Source: a bacterium
GTDB taxonomy: Bacteria; Pseudomonadota; Gammaproteobacteria; Burkholderiales; Burkholderiaceae_C
Reading direction: 5' to 3'
Assembly (NCBI GenBank): GCA_030824095.1
Contig: JAVBYK010000334.1
Location: forward strand, 1-7,961
DNA: 7,961 nt
Position 1 is the first letter of the stretch. The number at the start of each line of letters is the position of its first letter. The notes beneath the pieces were generated by a model. The model had not been told where the DNA came from. It made no database searches and was given only the letters and a program-made list of their open reading frames with translations. Shown piece after piece: positions 1-6,476 of this stretch. The position numbers and the translations under genes are program-made.

Positions 1-119
1 TGCACTCGACACTGGGTTACCTCAGTCCGATGCAATACGAACAACGCTGGCATGCGGAACAGCGTAAAAAGGCTGCATAAATCGGGGGCTAAGAACTGCT
101 CAATTCAGGGGCAAGGTCA
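1..119 (+). mobile_element. Right end of an IS3-family insertion sequence (rest lies outside the window)
   Basis: The first 80 bases encode the C-terminus of an IS3-type transposase. The roughly 40 bases after its stop read as a short terminal non-coding end. Read inward on the minus strand the boundary begins TGACCTTGCCCC (from base 119) or TGTGACCTTGCC (from base 121); IS3-family ends normally begin with TG and finish with CA, so both fit. The boundary coincides with the point where the neighbouring methyltransferase loses family-like sequence. The left end and target duplication are outside the window, so the exact end cannot be fixed here. Confidence 0.75.
3..80 (+). CDS. IS3-family transposase (OrfB), C-terminal 25 residues only
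   Basis: The frame starting at base 3 reads HSTLGYLSPMQYEQRW followed by HAEQRKKAA and a TAA stop. The motif H-S-x-L-G-Y-x-S-P-x-x-Y/F-E is the typical end of the DDE integrase domain of IS3-family OrfB transposases, just after the last catalytic region. The protein is cut by the window edge, so whether the rest of the transposase is intact cannot be told. It is transcribed toward the truncated methyltransferase, which lies on the opposite strand. Confidence 0.85.
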   Translation, partial: HSTLGYLSPMQYEQRWHAEQRKKAA

Positions 120-675
120 CAGTGATGGGACCAGCCGCGCTGACATACAAGACATCGTCAAGGTCGAGCTGTTGCTGCTGCACGGCTGCGATGACCAGCG
201 CAATATCGGGTACACGAATTTCGGCGAATCCCTCATCTTTCAAAATGTGCATGAAGCCCTGCAAAACCCTGCGCCCATCGTGGCGGTAGCAGTGCTCCAG
301 ATTGTGCGAGCAATAAATCGCGTCGTACTGCCCAGGCTCCAGAGATAAGAGCTCCCGTGCATCACAAACAAGATCAGGGTTGCCCCGCGCATCAATGTCC
401 AGCAGGTCATGTTTCCAGCCAGTGAAGTATTCCGGAATCGGTGTTGCCTTGCTGCCGCCACCAACATTCAGGACTTTGTAGGCGAGGGGCTCACCTGCGG
501 TTTCCGGCGCGACCGGGGGTTGTGCCGTCCTTCGTCGAGCAAAAATATCGCCGATGGCTTGAATCAGGATTCCAAAAACGACTGCTCCTTGGAGTGTTGG
601 AAACGTGCCGTGGGGACACGGCGAAAGCCATTCTATACAGGCTTCAGCAGTAGCTTGCGCACTCCCAACTTGCAC
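100..675 (-). pseudogene. SAM-dependent methyltransferase, 3' end removed by the IS insertion
   Basis: This is a class I (Methyltransf_11-like) SAM-dependent methyltransferase. In the 191-residue frame from GTG 675, motif I is VLNVGGGS (residues 68-75). An acidic strand LLDID follows (91-95), then a DLVCDARELL segment (101-110). YDAIYCSHNLEH (117-128) is the usual motif IV/post-motif region, and AEIRVPD (151-157) is a later strand. From memory, relatives continue for some tens of residues after a G-P-I-x-V motif. Here the native sequence reaches V186 and then reads TLPLN and a TGA (100-102) contributed by the IS end. The start is also doubtful: the first 30 or so residues look unlike a methyltransferase. 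A good AAGGAG (minus strand, 585-590) precedes codons 32-33, but those are GTC GTT rather than a start. The substrate is unknown; its divergent neighbour is a glycosyltransferase operon, so glycan or protein modification is possible. The truncation is well supported; activity is unlikely but not excluded. Confidence 0.75.
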
Positions 676-749
676 ATCCCCGTGGTCCCGAGCAAGCTTA
701 GAATGACTTGGTCACCTATTCAGATCCTCTCTGAAAGTCAAATTGGAAA

Positions 750-1055
750 ATGAGCATGTTTAAGTGGTTGAGCGCAAAAAACGCTGAGGCATTTGGTTCA
801 GAGCTGGCCAAATTGGTCACTGAGTTTGTCCCCAATGACGCAACGCTCAGTGACAGCAAACGCCAATCCAAGGCGAATTACGCAAAAGAGCGAATGCTCA
901 AGCGGATACGGCAATTCAAACAGGAAGAAATCCTGAACTTCTACAAGACTGCCAAACTGCTGAATACCTTCAAATGGGATCTGAAGGATGCAGGCTACGA
1001 CCAAAAAATCACGGATTCTTTTGCATCCTGGATTCTGATCAACTTGCGCTCCTGA
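750..1055 (+). CDS. Small hypothetical protein upstream of the SPINDLY-type glycosyltransferase
   Basis: A 101-codon gene that I do not recognise. The product is soluble in appearance, with no signal peptide or membrane helix. It is rich in Lys and Arg in the middle (residues about 38-60: KRQSKANYAKERMLKRIRQ) and probably mainly helical. A second in-frame ATG two codons on (756) could also be the start; only weak purine-rich sequence (TTGGAAAA) lies ahead of either. The stop is 10 bases before the ATG of the glycosyltransferase, with no terminator between, so the two are probably one transcript. Codon usage resembles that gene more than the GC-rich genes to the right. It could be an accessory protein of the glycosyltransferase, but only the position supports that. 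Confidence 0.7.
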   Translation: MSMFKWLSAKNAEAFGSELAKLVTEFVPNDATLSDSKRQSKANYAKERMLKRIRQFKQEEILNFYKTAKLLNTFKWDLKDAGYDQKITDSFASWILINLRS

Positions 1056-1065
1056 TACCCGCTCC

Positions 1066-3177
1066 ATGTTTGATCAATTGCGCCAGACACTGCAGCGTCG
1101 GTTGGAAAAACTTACTGGTCAAACTACGCCTCTGCCAGCGCCTTTATCCGACCCGGAATACGCCAATAGCCTGCGGGTCAAAGGTAACGCGTTTTTGGCT
1201 GAGGAAAAGCTGGAAGCAGCTGAGGCATGCTTCCGCGAAGCTCTTGAGCACAATGCGGATGACACACGGACCTTAGTCTGTTTGGGTTATGCATTGAAAG
1301 AGCAGAGCAGATTAACCGAGGCTCGCGTCGTTTTGAAGCGCGCCACCAACCCTGCCAATACCGACTCGGAAGTATTCGAGGCACTGTATTTGCTGGGTGA
1401 AATCAGTGAAACGCAAACCGACCTAGAAGACGCAAAGAAGTATTTCACGTCCGCTCTGGAGGTGAAGCCAGATTTCACACGGGCTTGCAAAGATGTAGTC
1501 CGGATATTGCAAAAACAGAGGCGCGAAGGAGAGATTAGGCCATTTCTGGAAAATCGTGTCCGCGTCTGTCCTGAAAGTTCCGAGTACCGCCTCATGCTCG
1601 CAAAGGCGTGTACTGATGCTTTTGATTTCCTGGGGACAGTAGACCACCTGATGGCTGCAGTTGCCCTAGGGGTCAACGAAGTGAACATCAACATGATGCT
1701 TGGTGCGGCACTTTGTCGGCTTGAGCGCGAAGAGGAAGCTCTCCCCTATTTCGATATGGCGCAGGCGGCAGACCCATCATTCGCCCATGAAATTCAATAT
1801 CACCGTGGCTACTACCACAGCCGGAGTGCCAATACCGGCACCGCAATAGACTTTCTGGAAGCCTCAATAAGGCTTCAGCCGGATTACCTTCCTTCGCACT
1901 CATTACTACTGTTTAATTTGAGCCATGGGGCAAAGGCAGTTAACCGATCTTACAAAGGCGCCGCCCAACGGTTCGCCCAAATGGCAGAGAGTATTCATCC
2001 ACCGATGCCAACCGTGCCAGCAGAGCCTATCGACATAGCAACCAAAACCTTCCGTGTGGGTTTTGTCGCCGGGGAGTTCAGAGAGCACCCGGTGTATCAC
2101 TTTTTTGTCGGTATTCTGGAACAGATTGACAAGGCCCGATTCCATTTGGTCGCTTTTTCCAATAACCAATCGGACGACGCGTCTACCCAAGTATTCAAGA
2201 CACTTTTCCACGACTGGCACGACACTCAGCATATGAGCCACGCCGAAGTGGCAGACTTGGTGCGTACACAGCAAATCGATGTGCTCTTTGACCTGAGCGG
2301 TCATACAGGCGATGCGCGATTACCGGTTTTTGCACGGCGACCTGCCATGGTTCAAGTCACTTGGCTCGGCTATTTCGCCAGCACAGGTTTGACAACAATG
2401 GACTACATCCTCGCGGATGCCGTAAGCGTGCCTGAAGACTCTAACGAGTGGTTCAGTGAAAAGGTTGTTCGCCTTCCTGAAACACGGCTATGCATGACCA
2501 TTCCCCGCACGTTTCGTCCAATCCCAGTCACGCAGGCTCCGTGCATAACCAAGGGCTACATCACGTACGGATCGTTTCAGCAAAGCACCAAGATCAATGG
2601 TCAAGTGCTTCGGGTGTGGGCTGCGATCCTGGAGTCGGTTCCTCAATCTCGCTTGAGGCTCCAAAACAAGGCCTTCGACAGTGCATCGATTACCGGCAAG
2701 ATCCGTGCGGACATGGAACAGGCGGGAATTGACCTTTCGCGCGTGGATTTGGTCGGAGCAACAGGCTGGGAGGAGTACCTTGAAGCTCACCGCGAAATCG
2801 ATATCCTGCTCGATACCTTTCCCTATCCGGGAGGCACAACCACGGCGTTTGCGCTTTGGATGGGCGTGCCGACTATTACGCTCAGTGGCACAACAATGCT
2901 TTCACTCCAGGGTGCGTCCATGTTGAAGTGTGTCGGCTTGGCCGATTGGATTGCCAAGAGTGAGACCGAGTACATCACCTTAGCCACGCGGTTTGCTAGC
3001 GACGCGCACGCGATTGACGCGCTCCGGCAACAGTTGAGAACCATCAGTGAAAACTCACCGCTTTTTGACTGCAAGCGTTTCGCCAGGAACTTGGAAAGTG
3101 CGATCCGCTTCATGTACCAAGACAAACTGACGGCCGCGATGACTCCGCAATCAACGAGTCATACTCCTGCCCCATGA
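1066..3177 (+). CDS. TPR-containing O-GlcNAc transferase-like glycosyltransferase (SPINDLY family, GT41)
   Basis: A 703-residue cytoplasmic protein that probably transfers a sugar from a nucleotide donor to Ser/Thr of a protein; the target is unknown. Residues about 35-280 form TPR-like helical repeats, for example the pair starting at LRVKGNAFLAEEKLEAAEAC. The GT41 catalytic region follows. FRVGFVAGEFREHP (329-342) carries H341, matching the family's conserved His. DLSGHTG (409-415) and WLGYFASTG (433-441) followed by MDY (445-447) are family blocks. GSFQQSTKIN (502-511) carries K509, equivalent to the Lys that contacts the UDP phosphates in human OGT. LDTFPYPGGTTT (582-593) is the donor-site loop, followed by ALWMGVP. 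All key motifs are present, so it looks intact. No Shine-Dalgarno is evident; it follows the 101-residue gene by 10 bases and overlaps the next gene by ATGA. Relatives in bacteria modify flagellins or surface proteins, and some modify cytoplasmic ones. A link to pilin is only contextual. Confidence 0.92.
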   Translation: MFDQLRQTLQRRLEKLTGQTTPLPAPLSDPEYANSLRVKGNAFLAEEKLEAAEACFREALEHNADDTRTLVCLGYALKEQSRLTEARVVLKRATNPANTDSEVFEALYLLGEISETQTDLEDAKKYFTSALEVKPDFTRACKDVVRILQKQRREGEIRPFLENRVRVCPESSEYRLMLAKACTDAFDFLGTVDHLMAAVALGVNEVNINMMLGAALCRLEREEEALPYFDMAQAADPSFAHEIQYHRGYYHSRSANTGTAIDFLEASIRLQPDYLPSHSLLLFNLSHGAKAVNRSYKGAAQRFAQMAESIHPPMPTVPAEPIDIATKTFRVGFVAGEFREHPVYHFFVGILEQIDKARFHLVAFSNNQSDDASTQVFKTLFHDWHDTQHMSHAEVADLVRTQQIDVLFDLSGHTGDARLPVFARRPAMVQVTWLGYFASTGLTTMDYILADAVSVPEDSNEWFSEKVVRLPETRLCMTIPRTFRPIPVTQAPCITKGYITYGSFQQSTKINGQVLRVWAAILESVPQSRLRLQNKAFDSASITGKIRADMEQAGIDLSRVDLVGATGWEEYLEAHREIDILLDTFPYPGGTTTAFALWMGVPTITLSGTTMLSLQGASMLKCVGLADWIAKSETEYITLATRFASDAHAIDALRQQLRTISENSPLFDCKRFARNLESAIRFMYQDKLTAAMTPQSTSHTPAP

Positions 3178-3527
3178 AACTCATTGCGAAATGGCTGCTC
3201 AGCGCGGCCGCCCTGCTGGCAGTGGCGTACCTGTACAGCGGTGTCGAAATCAAGAGCTACTCGTCAGCCCTGATTGCGGCACTGGTGGTGGGCCTGCTCA
3301 ACACCATCCTGCGACCCCTGCTGGTGATCCTGACGTTGCCGGTGACCGTGGTGACACTCGGCCTGTTCCTGTTTGTCATCAACGCGCTGATGTTCTGGTC
3401 GGCCGCCGGCATTCTGGAAGGTTTCAACGTGACCGGCTTTGGCGCGGCACTGATCGGTTCACTGATCTATTCGGTACTGGGGGTCGTCATCGACTCAGCG
3501 CTCCAGCGCCTGTTCCCGAACCAGTGA
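3174..3527 (+). CDS. Phage_holin_4_2 / YvlD-family small membrane protein
   Basis: A 117-residue inner-membrane protein with four predicted helices: about 7-24, 31-50, 50-75 and 88-110. The family signature is clear in GLLNTILRPLLVILTLP (40-56), followed by TVVTLGLFLFVINALMFW (58-75). Members of this family (DUF360, YvlD) are common chromosomal genes of unclear function in many bacteria. The word holin comes from a database name and does not imply a prophage, and no phage gene is nearby. The ATG overlaps the upstream stop as ATGA and has no visible Shine-Dalgarno, which suggests translational coupling. GC is about 60% in rows I counted, higher than in the preceding gene. Its last 33 bases overlap the end of the protease gene on the other strand. 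Confidence 0.88.
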   Translation: MKLIAKWLLSAAALLAVAYLYSGVEIKSYSSALIAALVVGLLNTILRPLLVILTLPVTVVTLGLFLFVINALMFWSAAGILEGFNVTGFGAALIGSLIYSVLGVVIDSALQRLFPNQ

Positions 3528-5102
3528 CTCGACCTGCCGGGTGCGGGTGTCCACGATGGACGCCTCATAGTGGTCGGTACCCGCGCCTTCCTTGCGGGCC
3601 CATTCCTGGGCCGTCTTGAAACGGCTCAAGGCGGCCGGGTAGTCCAACTGGGCCACGTTGATCTCGGCCTGGGCCCGAATCGAACTCAAGGTGCGGCCTT
3701 GTGCGGCATAGGCACTGGACAGCAGTTGCCAGGCCTGGGCATCCCGCGGATGATCGGCCACCCAGGTCTGCAGGCTTTGGGTGGTGGCCGTCAGAGCGGT
3801 GGACGCGCCCAGCGCCAATTGGGCCTGGGCCGCAAAAAACAACTCTGCTCGGCTGGCCTTGCCCGCCGCTGCGTCACCCGCCTGAAGCAACTGGATGGCC
3901 TGCTGGTTGTCTCCGGTGGCCAGCATCAGTTCCACACCCAGCAGGCGGGCCACACGCGCGGCGGCGGCATCCTTGCGCACACTGTCGGTCAGGCGCTTCC
4001 ACTGTGTCTGCGCCTGGGCATGGTCGCGCAGCTTGATCGCGGCCAGCGTGGCTCCGTACAGGGCTGCGGCCTGCTGAGGCGGGGTCAGTCGGCGCAGCAG
4101 TGCAGGCTCCACCTCCTGCGACCAGGTGCGCAGGGCATCCACCGTCGCGTTGGACAGGACCCGGGCGCGCGCGGCCATCATGGCCTGGTCGGTTTCCTGG
4201 GCGTTCTGCCGGGCATCCGGCCGGGGCGGCGTATCGCCTGTGGGCAGATCAATGCGCGACTGCATGTCGGACATACGTTCGGTGCTCAGTGGGTGGCTGC
4301 GCAGGTACGGAAAGTTGCCGGCATCGTTGAGCCGGGAGGCTTGCTGCAGTTTGGCAAACATGCTCACAAAGCCTTGCTGTGCAAACCCTGCCTGGGTGGA
4401 GACGCCAAAGCCCACGCGGTCGGCCTCGCGCTCCATGTCGCGGGAAAAATTGAGCTGGCTCTGGGCACCAACAGCCTGACCGCCCACGATCATGGCGTTG
4501 GCTGCATTCGGGCTCTTGCCGGCAGCCAATACCCCCAGAATCATGGCACCCAGCAGCCAGGGGGCTTGCTGGCTCTGGCGCGTCATCATGCGGGCAATGT
4601 GGCGCTGCGTGACGTGGCTGAGTTCATGGGCCATCACCGACGCCAGCTCATCACGGCTGGTGACCACACCGACCAGTCCCAGGTGCAGGCCGAAGTAGGC
4701 ACCGGGCAGCGCAAAGGCATTGACGGTGCGGTCACGCCCAAGAATGATTTCCCAGGCGTACGTCTCGTCCAGCTCGGGCGTCAGGTCTCCGCGCTGGCGG
4801 GCTGCGGCCAGCAAGGGCTGCCAGATACCCTGGATGTATTCCATGAGAACCGGGTCGTCCAGATAGTCCGGATCGCGGTAGAGCTCGCGGGCGATGCGGT
4901 CGCCCAGGCGGCGCTCCGCGCTGGGGGTCATGTCGGTGCCGTCGCCCAGGTTGGGCAACGCGGCGCTGGCCGTGGTGACCGACCGGCCGCCCACAGTTTG
5001 CGCCGGTGCATTGGCACCCCCCAATATCGCTATCAAAAATATAGCAGTCTGCGCAATAGTGGTGAGGGCTAACACACGATTTTGCTCATAGAACAAGTTC
5101 AA
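3495..5102 (-). CDS. bepA: BepA/YfgC-type M48 periplasmic metalloprotease with C-terminal TPR region
   Basis: A 535-residue secreted zinc protease. In E. coli, BepA acts in the periplasm on outer-membrane assembly, degrading stalled LptD and helping BAM. The N-terminus has a hydrophobic stretch (11-29) and a likely signal peptidase site after APA (32-34). The domain is recognisable from NAFALPGAYFGLHLGLV (128-144). The zinc motif is HELSH (159-163), with the third ligand probably E224 in MEREAD. RSHPL (268-272) holds H270, which aligns with the histidine switch of E. coli BepA. Residues about 330-530 are Ala-rich helices of TPR type. The longest frame begins with TTG at 5102, overlapping the tfpZ stop (TTGA); other starts are TTG 5096 and GTG 5075. 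The long form keeps R9 ahead of the hydrophobic core, which favours it. A palindromic repeat lies inside the signal-peptide core. GC is high (68-72% in rows counted). The family is certain; the exact start is not. Confidence 0.9.
   Translation of the reverse strand: MNLFYEQNRVLALTTIAQTAIFLIAILGGANAPAQTVGGRSVTTASAALPNLGDGTDMTPSAERRLGDRIARELYRDPDYLDDPVLMEYIQGIWQPLLAAARQRGDLTPELDETYAWEIILGRDRTVNAFALPGAYFGLHLGLVGVVTSRDELASVMAHELSHVTQRHIARMMTRQSQQAPWLLGAMILGVLAAGKSPNAANAMIVGGQAVGAQSQLNFSRDMEREADRVGFGVSTQAGFAQQGFVSMFAKLQQASRLNDAGNFPYLRSHPLSTERMSDMQSRIDLPTGDTPPRPDARQNAQETDQAMMAARARVLSNATVDALRTWSQEVEPALLRRLTPPQQAAALYGATLAAIKLRDHAQAQTQWKRLTDSVRKDAAAARVARLLGVELMLATGDNQQAIQLLQAGDAAAGKASRAELFFAAQAQLALGASTALTATTQSLQTWVADHPRDAQAWQLLSSAYAAQGRTLSSIRAQAEINVAQLDYPAALSRFKTAQEWARKEGAGTDHYEASIVDTRTRQVESLVREQALER
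5029..5045 (-). repeat. GCTAT-N7-ATAGC palindromic repeat, copy 1, inside the protease signal peptide
   Basis: On the minus strand it reads GCTATATTTTTGATAGC: 5-base inverted arms around 7 bases. It starts exactly on a codon (A20 of the protease) and encodes A-I-F-L-I-A, the hydrophobic core of the signal peptide. It matches copy 2 (6826-6842) at 14 of 17 positions. From memory, sequences of this form are abundant in Comamonadaceae genomes, mostly between genes. Confidence 0.65.
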
Positions 5103-5878
5103 AATGAATCCAATGGCATGGTGGCTAAGATTTGCGCGGTAACCGGGTCCAGGAAGACAGTCCAGAATGAATTGCGCCCCACCAGGGGCAGGTACACCAC
5201 GTTGTCAGGCTTGGCTCCCACATTCGACAGCAGTCGATCTATTTCAGCCGCGCTGTCTGCAAACCGGGTCTTCAGTGTGGGCACCGGGCGCGCAGCTTTC
5301 AAAACTCGGGGGATGGCGTCCGCGTATGGTTGCCAGAGATCGGGCCTGAAGCCCAATTGCGCGCCTTGCAAGGCGGCCATGGTGGCGTCCATGCCCTCCT
5401 GGTTGTTGTGAAAGGGCCGCACGGCCAACAAGGTGGGGCCGGTAACAGGCAAGGCCACGATACCGGGCGGTGTCTTGTCCAGCATCTCGGGCGGAATATC
5501 AATGGCATGCACGACGCGAAACCGGTCGATTTCAAACACCAGGTGCACTGGACGTGCCACGCTCACGGTCCATAAACCATAGGCCAACGCCCCCAGTTGC
5601 AACAGCACGACGATTAACAAATCCCGTTTCAGCTCAATAAGTGGTTTTCTGCGATTGAATACTGCCAGGGTGATGAGCGGCCCCATAACCACATCCACGC
5701 TGACGACCAGTAAGAACAGCTCCCGCCCTCCCGAAATGTCCCGGTAGGGATAGGGATACCAGACACCAAAAACCAGCGCCGCAGCCAACGCGGCGATGAC
5801 CAGACTGGCAGACAAATGGATGGCACTGGCCTTGAGGCGATCAGGCCAGAATGAATATGAAATCATTGTTCCGTTCAT
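5099..5878 (-). CDS. tfpZ: Type IV pilin accessory protein TfpZ (FimB-like)
   Basis: A 259-residue inner-membrane protein of the TfpZ/FimB family, found beside type IV pilin genes in Gammaproteobacteria and Betaproteobacteria, where it supports pilin function or assembly. The N-terminal half has three hydrophobic segments, at about 20-40, 54-74 and 85-106. Family-like blocks are GGRELFLLVVSVDVVMGPL (50-68) and FNRRKPLIELKRDL (74-87). The remaining 150 or so residues form a hydrophilic domain, probably periplasmic, with the blocks RPFHNNQEGMD and NVVYLPLVGR. ATG 5878 gives the full frame; a second ATG at codon 5 (5866), with GGA just ahead, is an equally good start. No pilin gene is present in the window; the pilin ligase gene is on the same strand beyond moaC. 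The stop is shared with the protease start (TTGA), so the two are probably cotranscribed. GC is a little lower than in the flanking protease (50-58% in rows counted). Confidence 0.85.
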   Translation of the reverse strand: MNGTMISYSFWPDRLKASAIHLSASLVIAALAAALVFGVWYPYPYRDISGGRELFLLVVSVDVVMGPLITLAVFNRRKPLIELKRDLLIVVLLQLGALAYGLWTVSVARPVHLVFEIDRFRVVHAIDIPPEMLDKTPPGIVALPVTGPTLLAVRPFHNNQEGMDATMAALQGAQLGFRPDLWQPYADAIPRVLKAARPVPTLKTRFADSAAEIDRLLSNVGAKPDNVVYLPLVGRNSFWTVFLDPVTAQILATMPLDSF

Positions 5879-5926
5879 GGTTCAGTCAAGGTTAATCGAC
5901 ACACTTCCCGGATGGAGTGAAGGTCA

Positions 5927-5939
5927 GGTAAAGTTTACC
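5927..5939. promoter_or_regulatory. Perfect 13-base palindrome, candidate operator between tfpZ and moaC
   Basis: GGTAAAGTTTACC has perfect 6-base arms around one central base. It lies in the only divergent spacer of the right half and begins about 8 bases downstream of the candidate tfpZ -10 box, so it would cover the transcription start. On the plus strand it also contains a weak -10-like TAAAGT facing moaC. This placement suits a repressor site for one or both genes. The regulator is unknown. Confidence 0.4.
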
Positions 5940-5946
5940 GATCCCG

Positions 5947-5974
5947 AATGTAGGGCAATCCTTCCATTTTTCAA
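5947..5974 (-). promoter_or_regulatory. Candidate sigma70 promoter for tfpZ (and bepA)
   Basis: On the minus strand, TTGAAA (5974-5969, five of six matches to the -35 consensus) is followed after 16 bases by TACATT (5952-5947, four of six matches to the -10, with the key first, second and last bases). The predicted start near 5940 gives a leader of about 60 bases ahead of tfpZ. It is the best promoter match in the spacer. Confidence 0.4.
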
Positions 5975-5987
5975 GACATACATCGCA

Positions 5988-6476
5988 ATGCCGACTCTCA
6001 CACACTTCGACGCCCAGGGCCAGGCCCATATGGTGGACGTTGCCGCAAAACCGGCCACCCACCGAATTGCGATTGCCAGCGGACGCATCGACATGTTGCC
6101 CGCCACATTGGAACTCATCGAATCCGGAACATCCAAAAAGGGGGATGTGCTCGGCATCGCCCGCATCGCCGGCATACAAGGCGCCAAAAGAACCAGTGAC
6201 CTGATTCCCCTGTGCCACCCGATTGCGCTAACGCGTGTGGCGGTGGAGTTTGTCGTGGTGTCGTCCAACGCAGGAAAGGCAGCCCATGTTGAGTGCACGG
6301 CGACAGCTGAAACCGTTGGCCCCACAGGCGTCGAGATGGAAGCACTGACAGCAGTGCAGGTTGCACTGCTCACCATCTACGACATGTGCAAGGCTGTGGA
6401 CCGAGGCATGGTCATTTCCGACGTCAAGTTAATGGAAAAACACGGCGGCAAGTCAGGGAGCTTCGTGGCGGATTGA
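5988..6476 (+). CDS. moaC: Cyclic pyranopterin monophosphate synthase MoaC
   Basis: MoaC works with MoaA in the first step of molybdenum cofactor synthesis, turning the 3',8-cyclo-GTP product of MoaA into cyclic pyranopterin monophosphate in the cytoplasm. The 162-residue protein starts MPTLTHFDAQGQAHMVDV, matching the normal family start, so the ATG at 5988 is preferred over the 64 in-frame codons open upstream. Active-site residues are in place: K51 in KGDV, K67 in GAKRTSD, H77 in LIPLCHP, E116 and E118 in GVEMEA, D132 and K135 in YDMCKAVD, and the GGKSG tail (153-157). Length is normal. No clear Shine-Dalgarno precedes it. Its last 24 bases overlap the end of the PglL-like gene on the other strand. 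It splits the pilin-related genes pglL and tfpZ, which lie on the opposite strand on either side of it. No other molybdenum cofactor gene is in view. Confidence 0.97.
   Translation: MPTLTHFDAQGQAHMVDVAAKPATHRIAIASGRIDMLPATLELIESGTSKKGDVLGIARIAGIQGAKRTSDLIPLCHPIALTRVAVEFVVVSSNAGKAAHVECTATAETVGPTGVEMEALTAVQVALLTIYDMCKAVDRGMVISDVKLMEKHGGKSGSFVAD

Noticed and set aside
670..704. TTGCAC and TAGAAT as a promoter for the 101-codon gene
   Set aside because: The spacer is 23 bases, too long for a sigma70 promoter, and no better pair was seen in the 676-749 spacer.
3174..3527. Prophage or lysis module suggested by the holin family name
   Set aside because: No endolysin, structural or integrase gene is nearby, and the family is common outside phages.
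3570..5072. A 500-codon open frame on the plus strand opposite the protease gene
   Set aside because: It lies wholly antisense to a gene with clear M48 motifs in GC-rich DNA. Its Gly/Gln/His/Arg-rich translation has no recognisable domain, as expected of a codon-bias shadow.
5905..5934. TTCCCG-18-TAAAGT as a moaC promoter
   Set aside because: The -35 matches only three of six positions. The TAAAGT is kept only as a remark on the palindrome.
5796..5987. A 64-codon in-frame upstream extension of moaC
   Set aside because: Family members begin at the sequence encoded from 5988. The extension would overlap the start of tfpZ and run through the promoter-like region.
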